A DNA stretch of 64,000 bases from NCBI RefSeq assembly GCF_009600315.1, contig NZ_WIWC01000004.1:62001-126000 (forward strand), read 5' to 3'. Shown here in pieces: positions 28,951 to 38,016 of this stretch; the stretch's first letter is position 1, and each line of letters begins with the position of its first letter. This DNA comes from Pseudomonas helleri (GTDB lineage: Bacteria > Pseudomonadota > Gammaproteobacteria > Pseudomonadales > Pseudomonadaceae). Both the position numbers and the translations under genes were made by a program. The notes under the pieces were generated by a model that saw nothing but the letters and a program-made list of their open reading frames with translations, was not told where the DNA came from and did not search any database.

Positions 28951-29625
28951 ATGATGCGCGTTGCTCGCCCTTTAGTTTTGCTCGCCCTGCTTCCCGTTTT
29001 TGCGGGTTGCCAACTGTTCAACAGTAAACCCGTTGACAGCAACGCCGGCCTGACTCGCCTCCAAGGCGAGCTGGTATCGGCCAATGACCAACTGATTTTT
29101 CAACCCTGTATCGGGCAACAGCGCTATATCGTGCGCGACAGTGCCAACACCACCCTGATTCAAGACGCCACCGATATGCCCAACCTGCCGGGCAAACTGT
29201 TTGTCGACATCCGTGGCAGCTTTACCTCGGCTAAAACACCGGGTACGGATGGCGAGGTGCAGTTGCAACAGCTGTACCGTCTGGAACGCACTAATGGAGC
29301 CTGCAAAGACCCTAACTTCAAACAACTGACCGTGCATGCCAATGGCAATGGTCCTGCATGGGAAGTGCAGGCTGGCGGCAAGGGCATGGTGATCAAGCGT
29401 GACGGCCAGCCGGATTTGGCCTTGCCTTATGTTGAAGAGCAGGTAGGTGATGGTCGATTCTCGCTGTCCACCGAAGCCAACCATCAACGCATTGAGTTGT
29501 GGGTCGCCCCACAACGCTGCACCGACAGTGCCAATGGCAGCGTGCAGCATTTGGCCGCAGAACTGCGGATCAACGGTCAGGTACAGCGCGGATGCGGTTA
29601 TTTCGGCGGTGCTCGTAACGACTAA
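28951..29625 (+). CDS. predicted lipoprotein (COG3650-like)
   Basis: A 224-aa protein with a lipoprotein signal MMRVARPLVLLALLPVFAGC (lipobox FAGC). The mature part has two weak repeats, LQGELVSANDQLIFQPC and VHANGNGPAWEVQAGGKGM, and an end rich in conserved cysteines (APQRC, GQVQRGCGYFGGA). Members of this family are annotated as uncharacterised lipoproteins. It lies alone between the bra terminator and the FAD oxidoreductase gene. No function assigned. Confidence 0.75.
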   Translation: MMRVARPLVLLALLPVFAGCQLFNSKPVDSNAGLTRLQGELVSANDQLIFQPCIGQQRYIVRDSANTTLIQDATDMPNLPGKLFVDIRGSFTSAKTPGTDGEVQLQQLYRLERTNGACKDPNFKQLTVHANGNGPAWEVQAGGKGMVIKRDGQPDLALPYVEEQVGDGRFSLSTEANHQRIELWVAPQRCTDSANGSVQHLAAELRINGQVQRGCGYFGGARND

Positions 29626-29735
29626 CCGACGATTGTTGCCTCATAGTGCTGACAGTTAAGGGGCCATGCGGCTTATAATCGCCGGTTCGCACAAGGCTGC
29701 CGGGGTTTACCCGGCCCCGATACTGGACACTGTCA

Positions 29736-31346
29736 ATGTTACGAATCACCGAACTCAAGTTGCCGATCGACCATCCCGAAGAAGACCTGCGCCCTGCCAT
29801 CTTGCAGCGCCTGGGCATCGCCAGTGATGACCTGCTCGATTTCACCTTGTTCAAGCGCAGCTACGATGCGCGCAAAAAATCGTCCGAACTGTGCTTTATC
29901 TACACCATCGACTTGAACGTGCGTGATGAAGCGCCGCTGCTGATCAAGTTCGCCGACGACCGTAACGTCAATCCAGCACCCGATGTCAGCTACAAAGTCG
30001 TTGGTCAGGCCCCCCAGGACTTGAGCGAACGCCCGATTGTCGTCGGCTTTGGCCCGTGCGGTATCTTCGCCGGCCTGTTGTTGGCACAAATGGGTTTCAA
30101 ACCGATCATTCTTGAGCGCGGCACCGAAGTGCGTCAGCGCACCAAAGACACTTGGGGACTGTGGCGTAAAAATGTCCTCAATCCGGAGTCAAACGTGCAG
30201 TTTGGTGAAGGCGGTGCGGGCACATTCTCGGACGGCAAGCTCTACAGCCAGATCAAGGACCCGAAACACCACGGTCGCAAAGTGCTGCACGAGTTCGTCA
30301 AAGCCGGTGCGCCGGACGAAATCCTCTACGTCAGCAAACCGCACATCGGTACGTTCCGTCTGACGGGCGTTGTCGAGAACATGCGTCAGCAAATCGAAGC
30401 GCTGGGCGGCGAAGTTCGCTTCCAGCAGCGTGTGACCGATGTGCTGATCGATGATGGCCAATTGACCGGCGTGGTTCTGGCCGATGGCGAACAACTGAAC
30501 TCACGGCATGTGATCATGGCTCTGGGCCACAGCGCCCGAGACACCTTCCGCATGCTTCATGAGCGCGGCGTGTACATGGAAGCCAAGCCGTTCTCGGTGG
30601 GTTTCCGTATTGAACACCCGCAATCGTTGATCGACAGCGCGCGTCTGGGCAAGTACGCCGGTCATCCTAAACTGGGTGCGGCCGACTACAAACTGGTGCA
30701 CCACGCCAAAAACGGTCGTTCGGTGTACAGCTTCTGCATGTGCCCGGGCGGCACAGTGGTTGCGGCTACCAGCGAACCGGGCCGCGTCGTGACCAACGGC
30801 ATGAGCCAGTACTCACGTAACGAGCGCAATGCCAACTCGGGCATCGTGGTCGGCATCACGCCTGAAGACTATCCGGGCGGGCCGTTGGCGGGTATCGAGT
30901 TGCAAGAGCGCCTGGAGTCTCACGCTTATGTGCTGGGCGGCAGCAACTATGAAGCACCAGCTCAGCTAGTCGGCGACTTTATCGCGGGTAAACCGTCCAC
31001 TGCGCTGGGTAGCGTTGAACCGTCCTACAAGCCGGGCGTGTCCTTGGGTGATTTGGCGCTGGCATTGCCGGACTTTGCCATCGAAGCCATCCGCGAAGCC
31101 TTGCCGGCCTTCGAGAAGCAGATCAAAGGCTTCTCGATGCATGATGCGATTTTGACCGGGATTGAAACCCGCACCTCGTCGCCGTTGCGCATGACCCGCG
31201 ACGCGTCGATGCAAAGCCTCAACGTCAAAGGGCTGTTCCCGGCCGGTGAAGGCGCAGGTTATGCCGGCGGCATTCTGTCGGCAGGGGTTGATGGCATACG
31301 CATTGCCGAAGCTGTGGCGCGGGATATTCTCGGTATCGAAGCCTGA
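29736..31346 (+). CDS. NAD(P)/FAD-dependent oxidoreductase (COG2509 type)
   Basis: A 536-aa soluble flavoprotein. An N-terminal domain of about 95 residues (LRITELKLPIDHPEEDLRPA, then FTLFKRSYDARKK) comes before the dinucleotide-binding motif VVGFGPCGIFAGLLLAQMG (about 104-122) and the flavin segment FGEGGAGTFSDGKLYSQI. A second FAD contact GLFPAGEGAGYAGGI lies near the C-terminus. The family is widespread but its substrate is unknown. A large inverted repeat follows directly. Confidence 0.85.
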   Translation: MLRITELKLPIDHPEEDLRPAILQRLGIASDDLLDFTLFKRSYDARKKSSELCFIYTIDLNVRDEAPLLIKFADDRNVNPAPDVSYKVVGQAPQDLSERPIVVGFGPCGIFAGLLLAQMGFKPIILERGTEVRQRTKDTWGLWRKNVLNPESNVQFGEGGAGTFSDGKLYSQIKDPKHHGRKVLHEFVKAGAPDEILYVSKPHIGTFRLTGVVENMRQQIEALGGEVRFQQRVTDVLIDDGQLTGVVLADGEQLNSRHVIMALGHSARDTFRMLHERGVYMEAKPFSVGFRIEHPQSLIDSARLGKYAGHPKLGAADYKLVHHAKNGRSVYSFCMCPGGTVVAATSEPGRVVTNGMSQYSRNERNANSGIVVGITPEDYPGGPLAGIELQERLESHAYVLGGSNYEAPAQLVGDFIAGKPSTALGSVEPSYKPGVSLGDLALALPDFAIEAIREALPAFEKQIKGFSMHDAILTGIETRTSSPLRMTRDASMQSLNVKGLFPAGEGAGYAGGILSAGVDGIRIAEAVARDILGIEA

Positions 31347-31362
31347 TACTCTCTCGCACCCG

Positions 31363-31500
31363 GTAGCAGCTGCCAAAGGCTGCGTCCGGCGGCGAAGCCG
31401 TCGTAAACCCGGAGTACGCGGTTTCCCTGAAACATCGCGCCTCCGGGCTTCACGACGGCTTCGCCGCCGGACGCAGCCTCGTTCCCACGGCAGCTGCTAC
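31363..31500. repeat. long inverted repeat, second REP-like family
   Basis: The left arm GTAGCAGCTGCC then GGCTGCGTCCGGCGGCG (31363-31402) reappears inverted at 31453-31500. The inner 24 bases of the arms match perfectly (TGCGTCCGGCGGCGAAGCCG and its continuation). It differs from the CTGACGAG family at 8027. It follows the oxidoreductase gene and may stabilise or end its transcript. Confidence 0.82.
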
Positions 31501-31594
31501 GGACTCCCCGGAGCGTTGCCCTGTCTGTTTTTTGTCTCAATTTGTCACACAACTGCTAGGCTTTTTGTCGATGCAAGTTCACGCGGCTGCTTAT

Positions 31595-31619
31595 AACAAA
31601 AACGAATATAGTTTTTGTT
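31595..31619 (+). other. AT-rich hairpin in the nhaA upstream region
   Basis: Perfect 9-base stem AACAAAAAC / GTTTTTGTT with loop GAATATA, about 60 bases before the nhaA start. It could be an operator or a leader hairpin. Confidence 0.4.
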
Positions 31620-31680
31620 TTAACCACTAAGAAGTCGGGTTAGGGTGTCGCACCTTATAACTATTCGATGGAGAGCCACC

Positions 31681-32862
31681 TTGCCTCTGCGTAGCACTTT
31701 CACTCGTTTCTTTCAGTTGGAAGCTGCCAGCGGTCTGTTGTTGATTGCCGCAGCGGCTCTGGCTTTGATCATCAACAACTCGCCGCTTTCGCACTATTAC
31801 ACCGCCTTTCTGGATGTCCCGGTCGCGGTGCAGATTGGCGCCTTGCAAATCGCCAAACCCTCATTGCTGTGGATCAACGATGGCCTGATGGCGTTGTTTT
31901 TCCTGCTGATCGGTCTTGAGGTCAAACGCGAGCTGCTGGAAGGTCAACTGTCCAAACCCTCACAAGTTGTGCTGCCCGGCGGTGCCGCGATTGGCGGGAT
32001 GGTCGTACCAGCGCTGATTTACTGGTTCATCAACAAAGACTTCCCCGACGCACTGGATGGCTGGGCCATTCCAATGGCCACCGACATCGCCTTCGCCCTT
32101 GGCGTGTTGGCACTGCTCGGCAAGCGCGTACCGGTGTCGTTGAAGTTGTTTCTGATGACCCTGGCAATCATTGATGATCTGGGCGCAATCATTGTGATTG
32201 CCGTGTTCTACTCCAGCGAATTGTCGGGTGTATCGCTGCTGTTGGCCGCGGCTTGTCTTGTGGCGTTGATCGCGATGAACCGGATGGGTGTGGTGAAGAT
32301 AGCCCCCTATATGATCATCGGCCTGATCCTCTGGGTCTGCGTACTGAAAAGCGGCGTGCATGCCACGCTGGCCGGTGTGACGTTGGCATTCTGCATACCG
32401 CTGCGCACTAAAAACTCCGAGCCCTCGCCGCTGATGGGCATTGAGCATGCGCTGCACCCGTGGGTGGCCTACGCGATCTTGCCTCTATTTGCGTTCGCCA
32501 ATGCGGGCGTGTCGCTGACCGGCGTCAACCTGCACAGTTTCACTCACCATGTACCTTTGGGTATTGCTGCTGGCTTGCTGATCGGCAAAACAGTGGGGGT
32601 GTTTGGTTTTACCTGGATCGCGATAAAAACCGGCATGGCCGCATTACCGAATGGCGCGAACTGGGGCCAGGTGTTTGGCGTCGCTATTCTATGCGGCATC
32701 GGTTTTACCATGAGTCTGTTTGTCGGCTCGCTGGCCTTTGTTCCGGGCAGCAGCGATTACGTGGGCATGGACCGCATGGGCATTCTGACCGGCTCCATTC
32801 TGGCCGCACTGATCGGCTATGCCGTGACAGCCATCTTTAGCCGTAAGCAGCCAGCCCTCTGA
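31681..32862 (+). CDS. nhaA: Na+/H+ antiporter NhaA
   Basis: A 393-aa inner-membrane antiporter that exports Na+ in exchange for H+ at alkaline pH or high salt. It has about 12 membrane spans. The start region is [21 protein letters not shown]. The cation-binding aspartate pair is in [18 protein letters not shown] (TM5), and the [19 protein letters not shown] segment is TM4. TTG is taken as the start because GGAGAG stands 7 bases before it and relatives begin MPLRSTF; an in-frame GTG 36 bases upstream gives an unusual leader. Confidence 0.93.
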   Translation: MPLRSTFTRFFQLEAASGLLLIAAAALALIINNSPLSHYYTAFLDVPVAVQIGALQIAKPSLLWINDGLMALFFLLIGLEVKRELLEGQLSKPSQVVLPGGAAIGGMVVPALIYWFINKDFPDALDGWAIPMATDIAFALGVLALLGKRVPVSLKLFLMTLAIIDDLGAIIVIAVFYSSELSGVSLLLAAACLVALIAMNRMGVVKIAPYMIIGLILWVCVLKSGVHATLAGVTLAFCIPLRTKNSEPSPLMGIEHALHPWVAYAILPLFAFANAGVSLTGVNLHSFTHHVPLGIAAGLLIGKTVGVFGFTWIAIKTGMAALPNGANWGQVFGVAILCGIGFTMSLFVGSLAFVPGSSDYVGMDRMGILTGSILAALIGYAVTAIFSRKQPAL

Positions 32863-32883
32863 ATGTAGGAGGCTGAGCGCAAT

Positions 32884-32923
32884 AAAAAACCCCGACCTGT
32901 TCGCACAGGTCGGGGTTTTTTAT
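32884..32923. terminator. bidirectional terminator between nhaA and the SlyB-like gene
   Basis: Stem AAAAAACCCCGACCTGT / ACAGGTCGGGGTTTTTT with loop TCGC. It has A and T runs on both sides and lies between two convergent genes, so it serves both. Confidence 0.92.
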
Positions 32924-32940
32924 TAAGCGGGCCTGAAGGC

Positions 32941-33405
32941 TTACTGCGTGACGCGGCTTGTACCATCAACGGTCAGGATGCGAACGCGCTCGCCGGTACG
33001 GAACACTTGATTAGGCTCTACCTGCTGCACATAAGCACGGGTGCTGCCGTCGTCTTCGCGTACGGTAATTTCAACCCCTTGGGTCTTGGTCAAGCCCGAC
33101 TCTGCGGCCGAGCCCAACAGACCACCGGCTACAGCACCGATCACAGCGGTCACAATGCTGCCACGGCCGCCGCCAATGGCGCTGCCGCCGACACCCCCGA
33201 TAACGGCACCGGTTGCCGCACCGATTGGGGTTTTGGTGCCCTCGATCTGTACGGGACGCAGGGCAACGATAGTACCCATGCGAACGGTTTGAACACGGCG
33301 CGCTTCATCGCGCGAATAAGAATCGCCCGTCAGGTTTGAGGTGCAGCCGCCCAACAAGACCGTCATGGTCGAAAATGCAGCAATTAGCAGTACGGACTTA
33401 CGCAT
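32941..33405 (-). CDS. glycine-zipper outer-membrane lipoprotein (SlyB/Pcp-like)
   Basis: A 154-aa lipoprotein: MRKSVLLIAAFSTMTVLLGGC, then a Gly/Ala-rich 2TM glycine zipper (IGAATGAVIGGVGGSAIGGG ... VIGAVAGGLLGSAAE, about 60-105) and a C-terminal beta domain (VEITVREDDGSTRAYVQQ). SlyB proteins sit in the outer membrane and help keep it stable under PhoPQ/Mg2+ stress; that role is inferred by family. The ATG at 33403-33405 is chosen because it gives a proper lipoprotein signal. Confidence 0.85.
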   Translation of the reverse strand: MRKSVLLIAAFSTMTVLLGGCTSNLTGDSYSRDEARRVQTVRMGTIVALRPVQIEGTKTPIGAATGAVIGGVGGSAIGGGRGSIVTAVIGAVAGGLLGSAAESGLTKTQGVEITVREDDGSTRAYVQQVEPNQVFRTGERVRILTVDGTSRVTQ

Positions 33406-33598
33406 AGGTTCAACTCCAAAAGAACAGGGATTCATTAAAACTCCGCAGCCGGGTGCCTGTCACCGCACAGCGCGGATAACGGGGTGTTCATTCAGCGCCA
33501 GTACAGCCAAATCAATACCTACCGCCATTGCAAGCCACATTAAGGGTAGCCCGTTAAGCCGTTTTTTCCTGCGTGCTGACCTCAATTACTTCAGGCGT

Positions 33599-34246
33599 TC
33601 AGGGGGCCAGTCGCTCACGGCCCCAGTCAGCACCCTTGCGCACATAGTTGAGCCGGTCATGCAAACGGCTCGGGCGGCCCTGCCAGAATTCAATGCGATC
33701 AGGCACCAAGCGATACCCGCCCCAATGCTCAGGGCAATGCGGTTGGGTGTCACTGAAACGCGCTTGTGTGGCCTTGAGCAATTCGCTCAGTTCTTCACGG
33801 TCGGCAATGACCTGACTTTGCGGTGATGCCCACGCCCCTATCCGGCTGCCCAATGGGCGAACCTGATAGTAGGCGTCGGATTCCTGCGGCGAAACCTTTT
33901 CGACCCGCCCTTCGATACGAACCTGCCGCTCAAGGGTTGGCCAGAAGAAAGTCATGGCCGCAAACGGATGCGCGGCCAATTGCTGCCCCTTGGCGCTGGT
34001 GTAGTTGGTGAAGAAGGTAAAACCCGCCTCATCCAGACCTTTAAGCAGGAGCACCCGACAATGCGGGCGCCCCTGAGCATCCACCGTTGCCAAGGTCATG
34101 GCATTGGCTTCGACTGGCGCCTGTTCAGTCTTGACCGCATCACTGAACCATTGATGAAACAACGCAAAAGGCTCGTCGGGCGCTTGCGCCTCGGTCAGCC
34201 CGTCGCGGGTGTAATCACGGCGCATATCTGCCAGCGCTTGGGTCAT
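33599..34246 (-). CDS. pdxH: pyridoxamine 5'-phosphate oxidase
   Basis: A 215-aa FMN enzyme that oxidises pyridoxine/pyridoxamine 5'-phosphate to pyridoxal 5'-phosphate. Family motifs: [20 protein letters not shown] (about 64-83), [30 protein letters not shown] and the C-terminal signature [13 protein letters not shown]. Full length. It lies 23 bases after the OmpA-like gene on the same strand and could share its transcript. Confidence 0.95.
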   Translation of the reverse strand: MTQALADMRRDYTRDGLTEAQAPDEPFALFHQWFSDAVKTEQAPVEANAMTLATVDAQGRPHCRVLLLKGLDEAGFTFFTNYTSAKGQQLAAHPFAAMTFFWPTLERQVRIEGRVEKVSPQESDAYYQVRPLGSRIGAWASPQSQVIADREELSELLKATQARFSDTQPHCPEHWGGYRLVPDRIEFWQGRPSRLHDRLNYVRKGADWGRERLAP

Positions 34247-34269
34247 AACGCGTTCCTTGGCCGAATCAA

Positions 34270-35271
34270 TCAGTTTTTGGCTTGATCATTGGCAGCAACC
34301 TTCTTGGCCGCCGCCGTTTTAGCCACAACTGCTTTCTTGGCCGGTGCAGGCTTAACGGCTTTTTTGGCCGGTGCGGCTTTCTTGGCCACGGTGGCTTTTT
34401 TCGCCGGTGCGGCGGCTGCTTTTTTAGCTGCAGAAGCCGAAACAGCGGGTTGCACGGCGGCCAACTGTTCAGCGGTCAAAGCAGGCTGAGCGTATTTGCT
34501 GACCAACGCGACCATAGTGGCTTGCGGCGTCATCATGATTTCAACGCGACGATTCAAGGCACGGCCTTCGTTGCTGTCGTTCGCTGCACGCGGCATAACA
34601 GAACCCATACCGCGCAGCGTCAGACGATTACCCTGCAAGCCGCTCATACGAAAGATGGCCGCCACTGACTTGGCGCGGTCCAGGCTCAACTTGGTATTGC
34701 TGGCCATGGCACCACTGGAGTCAGCATGACCGAGCACCAGGACGGCAGTTTTAGGATCGCCTTCAACAACCTTGGCTACGCGAGTGAAAGGGCCGAGCAT
34801 CGAAGGCATCAACAAGTCCGGACGTGTTGCCTTGAACGAGCTGTCAGCCGACGCCACCACCACTAACAGGTTTTCGCGACGCTCCAACTGCAAGTCGGTG
34901 CCTTTAATGGCAGTACGCAGACGCGGCTCGTACTCGTCCAGCCAGGCCTGAGTAATTTTCGGGTCTGGCATCGCAATCACGCCAATGGGTGCCGCTTTAG
35001 TGTCTTTGGCGTCAGTATCGAATGGCCACCACCATTTTTTTGCAGAGGTCGTGGCAGCAGCAGGCGCAGCCGTCACTGCAACTTTTGGCTTTTCAACAGC
35101 AGCGGCGGCCTTCTTGTCAGCAGCATTTGCACTCTTATCGGTCGGTGCCGACGACTCGGACGAGCCAAACTGCCACCATTTGTGGCCACCTTCGGCATTA
35201 TTCTGTGGAGTTTGTGCGCAACCAGTAATAGCCAGGCAAAGGGCCAAGGCGAGGGTCTTATTAGATGACAT
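34270..35271 (-). CDS. OmpA-domain lipoprotein with histone-H1-like Ala/Lys tail
   Basis: A 333-aa envelope protein. The lipoprotein signal [18 protein letters not shown] is followed by a low-complexity Ala/Lys linker with two Trp clusters (KWWQFG, KWWWPF). The OmpA-like peptidoglycan-binding domain spans about 145-255 ([51 protein letters not shown]). The last 60 residues are [21 protein letters not shown] repeats like those of AlgP or histone H1. The OmpA domain implies binding to the cell wall. The tail's role in the periplasm is unclear. An upstream in-frame start would spoil the signal peptide. Confidence 0.85.
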   Translation of the reverse strand: MSSNKTLALALCLAITGCAQTPQNNAEGGHKWWQFGSSESSAPTDKSANAADKKAAAAVEKPKVAVTAAPAAATTSAKKWWWPFDTDAKDTKAAPIGVIAMPDPKITQAWLDEYEPRLRTAIKGTDLQLERRENLLVVVASADSSFKATRPDLLMPSMLGPFTRVAKVVEGDPKTAVLVLGHADSSGAMASNTKLSLDRAKSVAAIFRMSGLQGNRLTLRGMGSVMPRAANDSNEGRALNRRVEIMMTPQATMVALVSKYAQPALTAEQLAAVQPAVSASAAKKAAAAPAKKATVAKKAAPAKKAVKPAPAKKAVVAKTAAAKKVAANDQAKN

Positions 35272-35380
35272 TGAATATCCACACAATGAATTGATGAAAA
35301 AAAGGCTATATGCCCACTAAAAAAACGTATTACCCGGATAAAAGCTACAGCCTTCCGACCTACGGACTACAAATACACCG

Positions 35381-36526
35381 TTACAGACACGCGGCCAATA
35401 CCTTAACCAGCTTTTGAGCCCTCGGATCCATCAATACATAAGGTCCCAAGGTGTTGGTTACGAATCCGAAAGCCACCTCTCTATCCGGATCGGCAAACCC
35501 TATTGATCCCCCTGCGCCAGGGTGGCCAAACGCCTTTGGCCCCAGCCCGAACGTAGCGTTCGGCACGTTCGGCTGATCCAGCATGCAACCCAGTCCGAAC
35601 CGTGTCTGTGCCAGCAAGGTTTTATCCTCGCCAATGCTGTGTTCGCGGGTCAGCTGTTCCAGCATTTCGGCTTCGAGTAAACGCCCCTCCAGCAGACCGC
35701 TATAAAAGCCGGCCAGGCTACGGGCGTTGCCATGCCCATTAGCCGCTGGTTGCTCCATCCGCCGCCACTCAGGTGTATTGGTGCTGGTCATAATAGATGG
35801 TGGATTGGTGAATGCCCGCGTACTCATGGAATTAGGCTCGCGCATCATCGTCATCAACAGACGTTTCGCCACCTCATCCCCTTCATTGCCCTTGCTGCGG
35901 GCAACATGGGCTACCCGGTAAAACTCTTCGTCCGCCAGCCCCACATGGAAATCCAGCCCCAACGGGTTGGCCGTGCGTGCCACGATCGACTGACCAGCAG
36001 TGCGACCGTCCGCCCGACGGATCAACTCGCCCAGCAACCAGCCATAGGTGATCGCGGCATAACCGTGGCCATCACCCGGCGTCCACCAGGGTTCTTCGGC
36101 GGCTAACGCATCAACCATGGTCTGCCAGTCATACAAGGCTTCGCGGGGCATCATTTGGCGAATTGCCGGCAAACCGGCTCGATGGCTCAACAACTGGCGC
36201 AGCGTGATGGCCTGCTTACCGGCTGCCGCAAATTCGGGCCAGTAACGGGCGACGGGCACATCCAGCTCCAGTTTGCCTTCCTCAACCAGTTGCAGCGCCG
36301 TGACTGCCGTAAAGGGTTTGGTGCACGAAAACAGATTGGCGATGGTGTCGGTGTGCCAAGGTTGCTGACCGTCCTTGTCGGCAGTGCCCGCCCACACATC
36401 CAGCACTGTTTCACCGGCTATCTGGACACACAAGGCAGCACCACGCTCTTGCGGATCGTTAAACAGCTCTGCAAATGCTTCGCGAACTGCTTCAAACTGA
36501 AGGTCGTGAAAACCCTGAATCTGCAC
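35381..36526 (-). CDS. serine hydrolase, EstB/class C beta-lactamase-like (CubicO family)
   Basis: A 381-aa cytoplasmic-looking hydrolase without a signal peptide. The catalytic Ser-x-x-Lys motif SCTK is in NLFSCTKPFTAVTAL (about 68-82), the Tyr motif candidate is in HGYAAITYGWLLGELIRR (about 154-171), and the third-motif equivalent is GHPGAGGSIGFADP. This is the EstB-type esterase pattern (ester rather than beta-lactam hydrolysis). A GTG start with AGGAGG nearby gives MQIQGFHDLQFEAV; the frame six codons longer is rejected. The next upstream gene is a paralogue of equal length. Confidence 0.85.
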   Translation of the reverse strand: MQIQGFHDLQFEAVREAFAELFNDPQERGAALCVQIAGETVLDVWAGTADKDGQQPWHTDTIANLFSCTKPFTAVTALQLVEEGKLELDVPVARYWPEFAAAGKQAITLRQLLSHRAGLPAIRQMMPREALYDWQTMVDALAAEEPWWTPGDGHGYAAITYGWLLGELIRRADGRTAGQSIVARTANPLGLDFHVGLADEEFYRVAHVARSKGNEGDEVAKRLLMTMMREPNSMSTRAFTNPPSIMTSTNTPEWRRMEQPAANGHGNARSLAGFYSGLLEGRLLEAEMLEQLTREHSIGEDKTLLAQTRFGLGCMLDQPNVPNATFGLGPKAFGHPGAGGSIGFADPDREVAFGFVTNTLGPYVLMDPRAQKLVKVLAACL

Positions 36527-36715
36527 CCTTACCTCCTGAATCAAGCTTGGCTTTCAATGCCGTGCATTGTTCCAGCACCTGTCAGAATTTGAAACAGAGC
36601 AAAGGTCTCTACAGCACAATTTTTGTGCGCTCAGCAGACAGCGCGGACCGTACCAGCGCCAGAGTGGAATTTTTGTGAAAAAGACGAGAGGGATGAGGGA
36701 TATATAGCGGTTTCT

Positions 36716-36743
36716 TAAAAGCCCTCTGCAGACGCAAGAGGGC
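36716..36743 (-). terminator. terminator of the CxxK hydrolase gene
   Basis: On the minus strand: stem GCCCTCT / AGAGGGC with a 9-base loop, followed by TTTTA, 14 bases after the stop of the gene at 36758-37903. The two paralogues may thus be separate transcripts. Confidence 0.65.
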
Positions 36744-36757
36744 CTGAAAAGTGAGGC

Positions 36758-37903
36758 TCAGAGCGCGGCATAGGCCAGTGTTGCCAACTGTCTGGCCCGC
36801 GGGTCCATCAAGACGTGGCTGCCCATCGTCGTGGTGACAAACCCGAAGGTCACGTCGCGTTCCGGATCAGCAAAGCTGACAGGCCCCCCCAGCCCCACAT
36901 GGCCAAATGTGTTGGGGCCCATGCAGTTGGAAGCCGCGGGGTCGGCTGGCTGCTCCATCATGCAGCCCAACCCATAGCGCATAGGTCTCAAAAGCGTGCG
37001 ATCCATGCTGTTGCTGTGCTCGCGAGTGAATTCACTCAGCAACTCCGATCCGATCAATTGACCGGCCAGCAGCGCACTGTAGAAACCCGCCAGCCCATGG
37101 GCCGTACCATGACCATTCACGCCAGGCTGGCGATAACGCCACCATCGGGGATCGTGAGTGGCTTTGGGGCACACACCGGGGTTGGTGAAAGCAAGGGTAG
37201 CCACGTGCTCGGGTTGATTGACAATGACCTCGCGCAGATCGAGCGCGTATTGATCACCGGTTCGCCCTTCGGCGCGATCGAAATGGGCAATACGGTGAAA
37301 ATGCTCGTCAGCCACGCCCATGTGTACTTCCAGCTCATGGGGTTGCGAGATGTTCTCTGCGATAAACGCACATGGGTCTCGCCCGTCCACCCGCCGGATC
37401 AGCTCGCCGATAATCCAACCATAGGTCAGGGCGCCATAGCCCAGATCAGTGCCCGGCTGCCACCACAGGGGTTCGGCGGCCATGATTTCCACCATGTCAT
37501 CCCAGCCATACATGATGGGCGTGCGATTCGGCAGCCGCAACGCGGGAATGCCCGAGGTGTGGGACATCACCTGACGCAAGGTGATGTGCTCTTTGCCGCC
37601 TTGGGCGAACTCTGGCCAGTAGCGGGCAACAGGGGCATCGAGCTCCAGCTTGCCCTCTTCCACCAACATCAAGGCCGCCACTGCCGTAAACGGCTTTATG
37701 GCGCAATACGTATTCACCAGTGTGTCGCGCTCCCAAGGCTTTTGGCCTTCGAGGTCCGCCACACCCGCCCACAGATCGACCACTGTTTCACCGCCGACCT
37801 GAACACACAGCCCTGCCCCACGCTCCTGCGGGTCGTCGAAGATTGCCTCAAACGCCTGCTGAACGGCTTCGAACCCACGTGCACATCTGCCTTTAGCTTC
37901 CAT
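36758..37903 (-). CDS. EstB-like hydrolase paralogue with Cys in place of the catalytic Ser
   Basis: A 381-aa paralogue of the neighbouring hydrolase with the same order of motifs. The segment that aligns with NLFSCTKPF reads NTYCAIKPF, so the nucleophile position is Cys (codon TGC) and the motif is CxxK, not SxxK. The Lys, the Tyr region DLGYGALTYGWIIGELIRR and the GHVGLGGPVSFADP motif are kept. It may be a thiol hydrolase, a binding protein or a dead copy. Good overall conservation and intact length argue against simple decay. The start has GGAGTC upstream. Confidence 0.82.
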   Translation of the reverse strand: MEAKGRCARGFEAVQQAFEAIFDDPQERGAGLCVQVGGETVVDLWAGVADLEGQKPWERDTLVNTYCAIKPFTAVAALMLVEEGKLELDAPVARYWPEFAQGGKEHITLRQVMSHTSGIPALRLPNRTPIMYGWDDMVEIMAAEPLWWQPGTDLGYGALTYGWIIGELIRRVDGRDPCAFIAENISQPHELEVHMGVADEHFHRIAHFDRAEGRTGDQYALDLREVIVNQPEHVATLAFTNPGVCPKATHDPRWWRYRQPGVNGHGTAHGLAGFYSALLAGQLIGSELLSEFTREHSNSMDRTLLRPMRYGLGCMMEQPADPAASNCMGPNTFGHVGLGGPVSFADPERDVTFGFVTTTMGSHVLMDPRARQLATLAYAAL

Positions 37904-38016
37904 TTCGAAGACTCCATTCAGTTGGAATGGATGACCTTAGTTTTTAAATGGAATTAACACAGAGGCTAACGCTCGATGAGCGACGAAATGCATCGCCGCT
38001 CATCCGGTTCGGATGA

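Noticed and set aside
31246..31596. 116-codon plus-strand frame across the long inverted repeat
   Set aside because: It overlaps the end of the FAD oxidoreductase gene and is largely repeat sequence translated as Arg/Ser-rich peptide.
36815..37957. 380-codon plus-strand open frame opposite the CxxK hydrolase
   Set aside because: Its length comes from codon bias of the opposite gene; the product is rich in His/Gly/Arg/Thr with no recognisable domain.
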